In this document: positions 33,607 to 41,794 of the stretch, piece by piece
Layout of the letters: each line of letters opens with the position of its first letter
Position numbering within the stretch: position 1 is the stretch's first letter
DNA from: Saprospiraceae bacterium
GTDB taxonomy: Bacteria; Bacteroidota; Bacteroidia; Chitinophagales; Saprospiraceae
Direction: 5' to 3'
NCBI GenBank assembly: GCA_019187225.1
Contig: JABAQQ010000005.1
Location: 1 to 64,000 of the forward strand
Length of the DNA stretch: 64,000 nucleotides
Program-made: the position numbers and the translations under genes
The notes under the pieces: generated by a model
Told to the model about the DNA's origin: nothing
What the model saw: only the letters and a program-made list of their open reading frames with translations
Database searches by the model: none

Positions 33607-35292
33607 ATGAAGCATTATTACCTCCTTCCGGTTTTCCTGTTGCTCCATACCCTCCTTAGCGCCACACCGGCACCTGATTTCACCGTCACCACCAGCGACG
33701 GCCAGGTGCGCAAACTCTACCAGGATTATGTGAATCAGCAAAAACTCGTGGTGCTGGAGATATTTTTTACCACCTGCCCACCCTGCGGGACCCATGCGCC
33801 GTATTGGCAGACCCTTTATCAGGACATGCAAACCGCTCACCCCGGCAAGGTGGAATTCCTGTTGCTGAGCGACAAAAGTGCCGATACTGACCCGGTGGTC
33901 AATGCCTATCTGGCGTCCAAAGGATTGACCATGCCCGCCGCGGGTTCGTCGGGAGGAAGCCTTGCCGCTGTGCAGCCGTACAAAAGTGGAACCTTCGGGC
34001 TGTTTTACGGCACACCGACCTTCGTCGTCATCGCACCCGGCACAGGAGAGGTGTTTTTCGATATCCGGGGCAATTCGCCGCAGGAGACAATGGCCCTGAT
34101 CGGTCAGCAGATCAGTGACTTGTTGCCGGTACAGCAGGATTGTTTTCTGAAAAGTTACTTTGACAATCCGGTGCCCGACGTGCAATTGACGGTGGATGCG
34201 CCTTCGTTCGATACCGTGTTTACGGCGTCCGGTTCGTATTCGGTTTCGTCCATTACCCCCTTGCAAAGCGCGTCGTATACCATAACGCCTTTCAAAAGCG
34301 ACAACCCGCTGCAGGGCATCAGCACCTGGGATCTGGTGCTCATGTCCAAACACATCCTCGGCCTCGACCCTTTGACCGAACCCTGGCAACTGATCGCTGC
34401 CGACCTGAACTGCTCCGGCACGATCACGACCTTCGACATCATCGAAGGCAGAAAATTGATCCTGGGCATTTCCAGTGCCTTTTCCGGTTGCGGCGGGGCC
34501 AGCTGGGTTTTTGTTGCCGATCCCGGCGATTCGCCCGCCAATGGCTCCTGTATCAATTTCCGGGGCGTGAAGCTCGGCGATCTTACCGGACCTTATTTTT
34601 CACCCGGAGACCCTGCGGACGACCGTAACCGCGCCCGACTGAGCATTGAAAACCGGCGTATGGAAAGAGGGCAGACCTACCGGATACACCTGCGAACACG
34701 ACAGGATTTCCGCCTGATGGGTTTTCAACTCGCGTTCGGCCTGGACCCGGCTGCGCTGCGCATACGCCACATCGAATCACCCGTCTTGCGGGATTTTGAC
34801 GAACAGCACTACAACCTCGAATTGCAGCGCACCGAAGGCTACGTCCCCGTCAGTTGGTTGGCCGACGGCCGGCCAGTTGAAATCGGCAGCGGCGATATAC
34901 TCCTGACCCTCGAGGTGGAAGCCCTCCACAGCGGTTTGCTTTCCGACTTCCTGCGTTTGCGGCAGCAACTCCGTGCCGAAGCGTACGAAGAATCAGGCAA
35001 GGTGCAGGAATTAGAAATCGAATGGAGCGAACATTTGAACACACCAGGTGCGGAATTCAGCCTTTCACCCAATCCCGCCGGTGAAGCGGTTTTCCTAAGT
35101 TTTCCATCGGAAAACGAGCGGGAGATTTTGTTGCAACTCATAGACATGCAGGGAAAAGTTGTTCTTGAAAATACCTACACCGCAACAAAAGGGATGAATG
35201 GCGTGGAGTTGCGCCCCGGTGCGCCTTTGTCAGGTCTGTATTTTGTAAAGAAGGACGGCAAGGCTGTGGGGAAGGTCGTTTTCGGGAAATAA
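33607..35292 (+). CDS. secreted thioredoxin/TlpA-like protein with T9SS sorting domain
   Basis: This 561-residue protein has a signal peptide (LLPVFLLLHTLLSATPA, to about 22). The TlpA/AhpC-TSA-like domain at about 23-175 has a CPPC active site (Cys57, Cys60) in FFTTCPPC, as in periplasmic thiol-disulfide oxidoreductases. A dockerin-like segment at about 230-285 (ISTWDLVLMSKHILGLDPL, LNCSGTITTFDIIEGRKLILGIS) follows, then a cohesin-like beta region and a type A sorting domain (SLSPNPAGEAVFLSF, LSGLYFVKKDG). The ATG at 33607 gives the signal peptide; a frame from 33556 does not. The promoter at 33555-33585 fits this start. It may control disulfides of surface proteins. Confidence 0.85.
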   Translation: MKHYYLLPVFLLLHTLLSATPAPDFTVTTSDGQVRKLYQDYVNQQKLVVLEIFFTTCPPCGTHAPYWQTLYQDMQTAHPGKVEFLLLSDKSADTDPVVNAYLASKGLTMPAAGSSGGSLAAVQPYKSGTFGLFYGTPTFVVIAPGTGEVFFDIRGNSPQETMALIGQQISDLLPVQQDCFLKSYFDNPVPDVQLTVDAPSFDTVFTASGSYSVSSITPLQSASYTITPFKSDNPLQGISTWDLVLMSKHILGLDPLTEPWQLIAADLNCSGTITTFDIIEGRKLILGISSAFSGCGGASWVFVADPGDSPANGSCINFRGVKLGDLTGPYFSPGDPADDRNRARLSIENRRMERGQTYRIHLRTRQDFRLMGFQLAFGLDPAALRIRHIESPVLRDFDEQHYNLELQRTEGYVPVSWLADGRPVEIGSGDILLTLEVEALHSGLLSDFLRLRQQLRAEAYEESGKVQELEIEWSEHLNTPGAEFSLSPNPAGEAVFLSFPSENEREILLQLIDMQGKVVLENTYTATKGMNGVELRPGAPLSGLYFVKKDGKAVGKVVFGK

Positions 35293-35375
35293 TATTAGAG
35301 ATGAAAAACGCCCGTTTTGATTTTTTCCCAAATCAAATTTTAAAACGGAACCGCAATTTTCCGGTCTTGCAAAAT

Positions 35376-35426
35376 TATCTTTGCCGCGCAGTAGGATTTA
35401 ACTTTCCTGCTGCGCGTTTGTTTTTT
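35376..35426 (+). promoter_or_regulatory. leader hairpin with T-tract upstream of ribB (attenuator or terminator)
   Basis: TATCTTTG at 35376-35383 resembles a -7 box. Directly after it CGCGCAGTAGGA (35385-35396) pairs with TCCTGCTGCGCG (35405-35416), with one mismatch, and TTTGTTTTTT follows (35417-35426). This reads as an intrinsic terminator 30 bases before the ribB start. It could end the previous gene's transcript or attenuate ribB. It is too short for an FMN riboswitch. Confidence 0.55.
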
Positions 35427-35456
35427 AGAAAAGTTTGTGTGGGTCATTTTAAAAAC

Positions 35457-36644
35457 ATGAACGTGGAAACAGTAAATGGACAATCCGCCTCCGCCAAGGC
35501 TCCGGCGGATAAAACGGTCAACGACATCAAACTCAACACCATAGAAGAAGCCGTCGCCGATATCCGGGCCGGGAAGGTCGTCATCGTTGTGGACGATGAA
35601 GACCGTGAAAACGAAGGCGACTTTATTTGCGCCGCAGAAACGGTGACGCCCGACATCATCAACTTCATGGCAACGCACGGGCGCGGTCTCATCTGCACCC
35701 CCATGGAAGAAAAACGCGCCGAAGAACTCGGCCTCGACCTTATGGTGAATGCCAATACTGCCCTGCACGAGACGGCTTTTACGGTCTCCATTGACCTCAT
35801 GGGACACGGCTGCAGCACAGGTATCAGTGCCTACGACCGCGCAACGGGGATCCGCTGGCTTACCAACCCGGCAGCCAAAGCAAGCGACTACGCCCGCCCC
35901 GGCCACATATTCCCGCTGCGCGCCAAATCAGGTGGTGTGTTGCGGAGAACCGGACACACCGAAGCCGCGATTGACCTGGCGCGGCTGGCCGGTCTTTACC
36001 CCGCAGGTGTCCTCGTGGAAATACTCAATCCCGACGGTTCCATGGCACGCCTGCCGCAATTGGTGGAAGTGGCGAAACAACACGACCTCAAGATCATTTC
36101 GATTGACGAACTCGTGGCTTACCGCATGCGTACGGAACGGCTGATCAAGCGGGAAATGGAAACACGTATGAAGACTGTTTACGGCGAATTCGATGCCGTG
36201 GTGTTTACCGACCTGTCGAGCGGCGACATCCACCTGGTGCTCAAAAAAGGCGCATGGGAGGAGGACGAACCCGTTCTGGTGCGGGTGCATTCCTGGTCGG
36301 AGACGGGCGGCATCCTGGGCAACCTGCTGGCCGACTACGGCGCCCAAATCCAGAGCGCGATGCAAAAAATTGCCGCTGAAGGCAAGGGCGCGTTTGTTTA
36401 CCTGCGCCAGGCCGACAAGGCGAATCTCCTGACCCGCCTGAAAATTTATAAACAACTGATGGACGACGGCGAAGCGGACAAGTTCGAACTGCACACCAGC
36501 ATGGGCAAAAAGGATTTTGGTGTGGGTGCGCAGATCCTCCGCGAACTCGGCATCAGCAAATTGCGCCTGCTGACCAACCATCCCCGGCCCCGCACCGGAT
36601 TTATTGGTTATGGCCTGGAGATCGTGGAAAATATTCAGTTGTAA
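35457..36644 (+). CDS. ribB: 3,4-dihydroxy-2-butanone-4-phosphate synthase with degenerate GTP cyclohydrolase II domain (RibBX-like)
   Basis: The N-terminal half (about 25-230) is a complete DHBP synthase, which makes the four-carbon unit of riboflavin from ribulose 5-phosphate. VVDDEDRENEGDFICAAE (44-61), HGCSTGISAYDRA (117-129) and GHIFPLRAKSGGVLRRTGHTEA (149-170) hold its active site. The C-terminal half (about 240-395) has the GTP cyclohydrolase II fold but not its chemistry. The HSECLTGD motif reads HSWSETGG (278-285), the RCDCG cysteines are absent (LLADYG), and YLRQEGRG has become YLRQADKA (315-322). The zinc site is lost, as in RibBX hybrids. The 395-residue start MNVETVN was chosen over 35301. 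Confidence 0.9.
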   Translation: MNVETVNGQSASAKAPADKTVNDIKLNTIEEAVADIRAGKVVIVVDDEDRENEGDFICAAETVTPDIINFMATHGRGLICTPMEEKRAEELGLDLMVNANTALHETAFTVSIDLMGHGCSTGISAYDRATGIRWLTNPAAKASDYARPGHIFPLRAKSGGVLRRTGHTEAAIDLARLAGLYPAGVLVEILNPDGSMARLPQLVEVAKQHDLKIISIDELVAYRMRTERLIKREMETRMKTVYGEFDAVVFTDLSSGDIHLVLKKGAWEEDEPVLVRVHSWSETGGILGNLLADYGAQIQSAMQKIAAEGKGAFVYLRQADKANLLTRLKIYKQLMDDGEADKFELHTSMGKKDFGVGAQILRELGISKLRLLTNHPRPRTGFIGYGLEIVENIQL

Positions 36645-36730
36645 GGAGGAAGGAGACATTAAAGTCATTGGGGTCATTGAAGGTCATTCTACCACCGCAT
36701 TAACGTTTTGGAATGTAGCACCCGGTACCG

Positions 36731-38434
36731 TCATTCGTTTGCCGGCAGTGAAAAAGTAAAGGTCGCGCCTGCCCCCGGCTTGCTTTCCACCCAAATCCGC
36801 CCGCCCTGGGCTTCGATAAAATCTTTGGAAATGGCCAGTCCCAAACCGCTACCGCCGGCAGTAACCTTGCCGCCGTTGGAAGGCGCCTGGAAAAATCTCT
36901 CAAACAAACGCTGCTGGTATTTTTCTTCTATGCCTTTGCCGTAATCGCGCACGGATACAAGTACTGCGTCCTTCCCGCGGCGCGCTCGCACCTCTATGCG
37001 TTCTCCATCAGGAGAATGTTTGATCGCATTCGTGAGCAAATTGACCAGCACCCAAGCCGTTTTTTCGGCATCGAGTTGGAGGGTGGGCAGATCGGGCGCC
37101 AGTTGTACGTCGAGGTGCAGCCCCTTCTCTTTCATGGCAGATTCAACGGCTTTGGAAGCATAGCCTACGAGATAATCCACGCGGGTGGGTGCGACTGCCA
37201 GGCGAATATTTCCGGTCTCCACCTGTGCCAGATCGAGCAATTCGCCGGTGATATGCAGGAGCCGCTCGCTGTCGTCGCGGATCTGGCCGATGAGTTTTTG
37301 CTGTTCTTCGTTGAGCGGGCCAATGCGTTCATCGGCAAGCAGTTTGAGCGACATTTTGATGGCTGAGATGGGAGTTTTCAATTCGTGCGAAATGGTGGCG
37401 ATAAAGTTGGTTTTAGCCATGTCCAGTTCGCGGAAGACCGTTACGTTTTTCAGCACAATGACCTGGCCGATCACCTCATTGTCGTTGCGCACCTCGTGTT
37501 TTTCTTCGTTGAAAAAACTCTCCCTTCCTTCGAAGAATATTTTTAAATCGCCTGCCGCGGTATTTTCCTTCCGCAACAAATGGCGCAGCAAATCATTGCG
37601 CAGGGCAATCTCGAGTGCGTTTTTACCCACCATATCCTTAGCCGTAAGTCCAAGCAGTTTTTCCATGACCGGATTGACGAACAAGACCTGCTGGCGCTCG
37701 TCGAGACCGATGATGGCATCCTGCATTTGTTCGATGATCGTCTCGATGCGGCGTTTTTCAAAGAGTACCTGCGCCCAGTTGCTGTGTTCCCAAAAATCCA
37801 GTTTTTGCGCCATCTCATTGAAAGCCGAAGCGAGCTCGCCCAATTCGTCGCTGCTGCGCACTTCCACACGGGCCGTATAGTTACGTTGGAGAATCTGGCG
37901 GATACCATCGCGCAATTCTGCGATGGGTCGGCTGATGTACGACGGCAAATTAAGCATAAAAGTGAAGGCCAGCAATACGAGTAAAGTGGACAATATACCG
38001 ATCAGTTGAAAGGCATTTTCGCCCGTATGGCGTGCCTCATTGCTTTTGCGCAAAATGGCGGCTTGATTGATGTCCCAGATTTGGTAGAGTTTTTCGCGCA
38101 CGAGGGCATCGAATCGCAGAATCTGGCCCGGGTTTCCCGCATTTGCCAACAGTGAGTCGAATCCGCTTTGGAGGACATTCACGACTTCCTGTTCACCTAT
38201 TTCCGTAATGTTATCTTTCTGCTTTTCAAGGTTTTGAGCAAAAACCGTAAAGTCGCGGTTGTCCAGCGAGCGCAGCATTCCCCGGACGTATTCGAGACTT
38301 TCGTTGTTGTCCTCTAAAATGACCTGCGTTGCATCATTGAGCCGGTAAATGCCGTTCCCACCCAGAAAAGCCAGCAACAGCAGGGCGACAAAAAACAAAC
38401 CGAAGGCGAGCGAGAGTTTAGTTTTGAGTTTCAT
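36731..38434 (-). CDS. sensor histidine kinase of the Kdp locus (HAMP-PAS-HisKA-HATPase)
   Basis: This 567-residue inner-membrane kinase has TM1 at about 8-28, a periplasmic sensor region (29-142), TM2 at about 143-162, HAMP (162-215), PAS (230-335), HisKA with His350 in FIATISHELKTP, and HATPase with GKGIEEKYQQRLFERFFQ and GGSGLGLAISKDFIEAQGG. It is a complete, conventional kinase. It follows KdpD by 56 bases on the same strand. Since that KdpD is cut short after its sensing domains, this protein likely supplies the kinase half. Its partner is probably the sigma-54 type regulator at 46297. Confidence 0.88.
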   Translation of the reverse strand: MKLKTKLSLAFGLFFVALLLLAFLGGNGIYRLNDATQVILEDNNESLEYVRGMLRSLDNRDFTVFAQNLEKQKDNITEIGEQEVVNVLQSGFDSLLANAGNPGQILRFDALVREKLYQIWDINQAAILRKSNEARHTGENAFQLIGILSTLLVLLAFTFMLNLPSYISRPIAELRDGIRQILQRNYTARVEVRSSDELGELASAFNEMAQKLDFWEHSNWAQVLFEKRRIETIIEQMQDAIIGLDERQQVLFVNPVMEKLLGLTAKDMVGKNALEIALRNDLLRHLLRKENTAAGDLKIFFEGRESFFNEEKHEVRNDNEVIGQVIVLKNVTVFRELDMAKTNFIATISHELKTPISAIKMSLKLLADERIGPLNEEQQKLIGQIRDDSERLLHITGELLDLAQVETGNIRLAVAPTRVDYLVGYASKAVESAMKEKGLHLDVQLAPDLPTLQLDAEKTAWVLVNLLTNAIKHSPDGERIEVRARRGKDAVLVSVRDYGKGIEEKYQQRLFERFFQAPSNGGKVTAGGSGLGLAISKDFIEAQGGRIWVESKPGAGATFTFSLPANE

Positions 38435-38490
38435 TTTTTTGAAAGGTGGAGGGAGGAAGGGGCTGTATCTTCACCCACATTCTACCCGTT

Positions 38491-39618
38491 TCACGAAAGA
38501 ATAATCAAGTCCACATCCGACTCCGACAGTTTTTTCAGTAGTTGATTGAAGATGCTGCCGGCGAGGAAGATGCGCCACAAGCTGAGGTGGGGTTTTCCGA
38601 TGCAAATGGTCGTGATCTGGTATTTTTCAGCGGTTTCGATGATGGCTTCGGCAGCGTTCCTGCTTTTCACCTGCAACACTTCGGCGCCGAGCTCGGTAGC
38701 CGTTTTGAAGTTATTGATCAGATGCCGTTGTGCAGCGAGGGGTATCTTGTCGGTGGCTTCGGCAGGGGTTTGCACGTAAAGTACATACCATTGGCTGTTG
38801 TAGTAATTTGCGAGCCGGGCTGTCTTGCGGATGATGTGCCGGGCTGTTTTGTCGTTGCTGCTGATGCAGGCGAGAAAACGCTCGATGCGCAGACCGGCGG
38901 TCGTGCGGGGCACTTCGGTCTCCACTTTTCGTTCTACCTGAGAGGCGACCTCTTTCAGGGCCAACTCCCGCAGTTGGAGGATGTTATCAGATGTAAAAAA
39001 ATTTCGCAACGCCGTTTCCACCTTGTCCGGGGCGTAGATCTTTCCTTCTTTCAGCCGTGCAATAAGTTCGTCGGAAGTCAGATCAATGTTCACCACTTCA
39101 TCGGCCTGTCTCAGTATACTGTCAGGAATGCGCTCCGCCACTTCCACGCCCGTGATATCGCGCACGTCGCGGTTGAGGCTTTCCAGGTGCTGAATATTGA
39201 CGGCGGAAATGACGTTAATACCCGCTTCGAGGATTTCGAGTACGTCCTGCCAGCGTTTTTCGTTTTTGCTGCCCGGCACATTGGTGTGCGCCAGTTCGTC
39301 CACCACGACTACTTCCGGGTGCAGGTTGATAATGGCCTGAACGTCCATTTCATCCAGTTCCTTGCCTTTGTAAAACATCTTACGGCGCGGCACCACCGGC
39401 AAACCTTCCATGAGCGCCTCTGTCTCATTGCGCCCGTGCGTTTCCACGTAGCCGATTTTCACATCAATGCCGTTGCGCAGCAGGGCGTGGGCTTCCTGAA
39501 GCATCCTGTACGTCTTGCCCACCCCGGCGCTCATGCCGATATAGACTTTGAACTTCCCCCGCCGCGAACGGCGAATGAGGTCGAGAAAATAGTCGGGAGT
39601 GGGTGATTCGTCGTTCAT
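38491..39618 (-). CDS. kdpD: KdpD N-terminal sensor protein without kinase domain
   Basis: KdpD senses potassium limitation or low turgor. This version has only 375 residues against about 900 in enteric bacteria. It includes the KdpD domain with Walker A GMSAGVGKT (28-36), YVETHGRNETEALMEGL and VVVDELAHTNVPGSKNEKRW (99-118). A universal-stress-like (USP) domain (about 245-375) ends at LSESDVDLIILS. The histidine-kinase half is missing, not frameshifted. A complete kinase is encoded next at 36731-38434. Such split KdpD proteins are common in Bacteroidota. It is read in the same direction as kdpA, kdpB and kdpC, after the porin gene. Confidence 0.95.
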   Translation of the reverse strand: MNDESPTPDYFLDLIRRSRRGKFKVYIGMSAGVGKTYRMLQEAHALLRNGIDVKIGYVETHGRNETEALMEGLPVVPRRKMFYKGKELDEMDVQAIINLHPEVVVVDELAHTNVPGSKNEKRWQDVLEILEAGINVISAVNIQHLESLNRDVRDITGVEVAERIPDSILRQADEVVNIDLTSDELIARLKEGKIYAPDKVETALRNFFTSDNILQLRELALKEVASQVERKVETEVPRTTAGLRIERFLACISSNDKTARHIIRKTARLANYYNSQWYVLYVQTPAEATDKIPLAAQRHLINNFKTATELGAEVLQVKSRNAAEAIIETAEKYQITTICIGKPHLSLWRIFLAGSIFNQLLKKLSESDVDLIILS

Positions 39619-39632
39619 TTTTAGAAATTTTT

Positions 39633-39780
39633 ACCACATAGGGGTTTCACATAGAACTAAGTACATGGACAATAGATTTTTGACATTGGACATTTGACCA
39701 AATAATTGGTTTTCAAGGTCAAACGTCCAATATCTAATGTCAATTTATTTTGTCCAATTACTTATTTTCCCTATGTGGTT
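39633..39780. repeat. GGACATT palindromic element, copy 2, with outer ACCACATAGGG arms
   Basis: The core at 39659-39763 begins AAGTACATGGACAA and ends TTGTCCAATTACTT. Its two halves (TTGACATTGGACATTTGACC and the complementary AAACGTCCAATATCTAATGTC region) pair imperfectly around AATAATTGG. An outer pair, ACCACATAGGGG at 39633-39644 and CCCTATGTGGTT at 39769-39780, encloses it. Inverting the element at 50184-50288 gives nearly the same sequence. It lies between the porin and kdpD genes. Confidence 0.85.
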
Positions 39781-39789
39781 AAAAAAACC

Positions 39790-40869
39790 TCAAAACCACA
39801 CCGCCAGCGAAGTCGTCACGACGGCGTTAGTATTCGTCGCGTCACCGTCTGCATCGAGGAAAACATCGTCCTCGCTGCTGAACAATTTACCTTCAATTCG
39901 CCAGAGGGTATTGCGATGCACCTGGACGTCGAGGTTGGCCGAAAATCCCATCGTCTTGAACCCGTTTTCCGTTCCGGTGGTGATGATGACGCCGTTTTCG
40001 TCGCTGTAATATTCACTCCGCACAGCCAGCGCCACGCGGTCGTTGAACGCATAGCGGGCAATGACGACCGGGCTGTACCAAAAGTTCTGGCCCTCTCCTT
40101 CGCGCGGATTTTCTTCCCAGCCGGTATCGAGTCCTAATGTCAGGCCGAACTTATCACTGACTTGAAAAATGCCGTAGAAATTATGGAATATTCGCCCCAA
40201 TGACAGCGAGTCGGGTTTGTCGGAACCGAAAAACGAACTGCTGTTGAGCGTAACCTTGCCGGAAGGTTTGAACTGGATTTGCCAGCCGCCTGCCACAGTC
40301 GAATTGCCCGTCGGTCGCTGAATACGCTGCCATCCGTTCAAAGCGAGGGCACTCAGGAACCACTTGCCATCGGGTGTCGTGTACGACAATTTCGCTCCCG
40401 ATTCGTAATAGGGCGAGTTGTCGGCCAAAATGCTGCGCGTCAGCGTCCAGCAATCTTTGCCGACGGCGCTCTCGAAGCCGATGTGCGAACTGAAAATACC
40501 GCCGTCAATCCAAAGTTCGCTTTTTTTGAAAAGTTTGACACCTGCATTGGCTTCATACAAATTCTGCAGTGAGCCATGTTCGGCGGCGCGGTTGGCGTTG
40601 GCGTAAGTGCCCGCCATCAAAGCGAGATTGCCGCGAAAACGCTGCGCATTTACCGACCCTTTCAGGTAAGTAATGTTGAGACTGAATTCGTTGTGCCGGT
40701 TGTGCGAATAGACGAAGCCGGGGCGGTTGCCGCTTTCCGGCTGGCCGAAATCGTAGCCGTAATACGGCTCGGCGTAGCCGCTGAACGTGAAACTCAGCGT
40801 CGAGGTATCAATCTGTGCGCCGACAAACAAAGGCGCGAAAAAAATCAGGGGAAATAGTATCTTATTCAT
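39790..40869 (-). CDS. outer-membrane beta-barrel porin (BBP2-like) of the Kdp locus
   Basis: This 359-residue protein has a signal peptide (FPLIFFAPLFVGAQ, to about 18) and alternating amphipathic beta strands through to the C-terminal WF. That last aromatic residue is the usual outer-membrane barrel signature. Phrases such as FSGYAEPYYGYDF, RHNEFSLNITYLKG and SEYYSDENGVIITTGTENGF match Bacteroidota BBP2/OmpL-like porins. A porin placed between kdpC and kdpD could let potassium cross the outer membrane, but that is inference. Five tandem hairpins separate it from kdpC. Confidence 0.85.
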   Translation of the reverse strand: MNKILFPLIFFAPLFVGAQIDTSTLSFTFSGYAEPYYGYDFGQPESGNRPGFVYSHNRHNEFSLNITYLKGSVNAQRFRGNLALMAGTYANANRAAEHGSLQNLYEANAGVKLFKKSELWIDGGIFSSHIGFESAVGKDCWTLTRSILADNSPYYESGAKLSYTTPDGKWFLSALALNGWQRIQRPTGNSTVAGGWQIQFKPSGKVTLNSSSFFGSDKPDSLSLGRIFHNFYGIFQVSDKFGLTLGLDTGWEENPREGEGQNFWYSPVVIARYAFNDRVALAVRSEYYSDENGVIITTGTENGFKTMGFSANLDVQVHRNTLWRIEGKLFSSEDDVFLDADGDATNTNAVVTTSLAVWF

Positions 40870-40946
40870 TGAAAATTAAGATTTTGCGTATTTATTCCAC
40901 CGACAAACCGGTAGGTTGAACATAAAAAAGTCCTCCGGACTTGGAA

Positions 40947-41133
40947 TTCAGCCCACCGATTTATCGGTGGGTTTACGCGTTTCAGCTTCAGCCCACCGAT
41001 TTATCGGTGGGTTTACGCGTTTCAGCTTCAGCCCACCGATTTATCGGTGGGTTTACGCGTTTCAGCTTCAGCCCACCGGTTTATCGGTGGGTTTACGCGT
41101 TTCAGCTTCAACCCACCGGTTTATCAGTGGGAA
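40947..41133. repeat. five tandem 40-bp hairpin repeats between kdpC and the porin
   Basis: The unit TTCAGCCCACCGATTTATCG plus GTGGGTTTACGCGTTTCAGC repeats with a period of exactly 40 bases; the CCCACCG core begins at 40952, 40992, 41032, 41072 and 41112. Each unit contains the palindrome CCCACCGATTTATCGGTGGG (copies 4 and 5 read CCGGT, and copy 5 also carries one change). The last copy overlaps the 3' end of kdpC and contains its TGA stop codon. Copies 1-3 are identical and only the last two have diverged. Confidence 0.95.
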
Positions 41134-41690
41134 ACCAAATTATCCAGTGCCAAATTCAATTTCAGCACATTGACCCTCGATGGCCCGAATAAGCCAAACC
41201 AGGGGCCTTCGACGTGTTGTTCAACCAGTTCGCGCACTTGCGTTTCGGGCAAGTTGCGCACTCGTGCGACGCGGGCGACCTGCACCCGCGCGCCTTGTGG
41301 CGAAATATGCGGGTCAAGCCCCGAACCCGAGGCCGTCACCAAATCCGATGGAATTTGCGACTTGCCGATGCCGGGGTGGTGCACAAGAAAAGTGTCAATC
41401 CGAGCCTGCACCTGGGCAAGGTAGTCGGCGTTGCCCGGCCCCTTGTTCGAGCCTGCTGAACCGGCAGCGTTGTAACCCACCGCCGAGGGCCGCGACCAGA
41501 AGTAGCGGTCGTCGTCGAAGGTTTGGCCGACGTTGGCGTACCAGGTCTTGCCATTTTGTTCGACGACAAAACCTTTGCCCTGATTGGGCGCCGCCTGAGC
41601 GACGCCCCAAAGGATGACCGAATAAATCACCGTGCACAGCACCAGCATCAGAGCGGTTAATATGATGGAGGGGAGAATATGGGTTCGCAT
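41124..41690 (-). CDS. kdpC: potassium-transporting ATPase subunit C
   Basis: KdpC is the single-pass inner-membrane subunit that raises KdpB's affinity for ATP. At 188 residues the length is normal. The TM helix is TALMLVLCTVIYSVILWGV (about 12-30), then the soluble domain with FWSRPSAVGYNAAGSAGSN (64-82), GIGKSQIPSDLVTASGSGLDPHIS (107-130) and RELVEQHVEGPWFGLFGPSRVNVLKLNLAL near the end. The final residues (DNLVSH) are encoded inside the last of five tandem hairpin repeats, so the exact C-terminus may have been set by the repeat. It is preceded by kdpB on the same strand. Confidence 0.97.
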   Translation of the reverse strand: MRTHILPSIILTALMLVLCTVIYSVILWGVAQAAPNQGKGFVVEQNGKTWYANVGQTFDDDRYFWSRPSAVGYNAAGSAGSNKGPGNADYLAQVQARIDTFLVHHPGIGKSQIPSDLVTASGSGLDPHISPQGARVQVARVARVRNLPETQVRELVEQHVEGPWFGLFGPSRVNVLKLNLALDNLVSH

Positions 41691-41794
41691 GATTTTTCAA
41701 TTTTTTACCGCAGAGTCGCCGGGGTGCAGCGTTTTTTGTAATTCTGAAAGAATCTTCGCTGCGCCTCTGCGTCCAGGCGTGAATTTTTGATTTT

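Noticed and set aside
35376-35456. FMN riboswitch before ribB
   Set aside because: The leader is about 80 bases, holds only one hairpin, and lacks the conserved FMN aptamer segments.
37500-39000. A single fused KdpD spanning both genes
   Set aside because: The 56-base gap has a stop codon and a new start with its own membrane helix; both proteins are complete domains.
38542-39606. 354-residue frame opposite kdpD
   Set aside because: Antisense of the conserved kdpD stub.
40947-41133. CRISPR array at the 40-bp repeats
   Set aside because: The units are contiguous with no spacers, and no cas gene is nearby.
40916-41192. Plus-strand frames reading FSPPIYRWVYAFQL repeats
   Set aside because: They are translations of the 40-base hairpin array in two frames, without start signals or homology.
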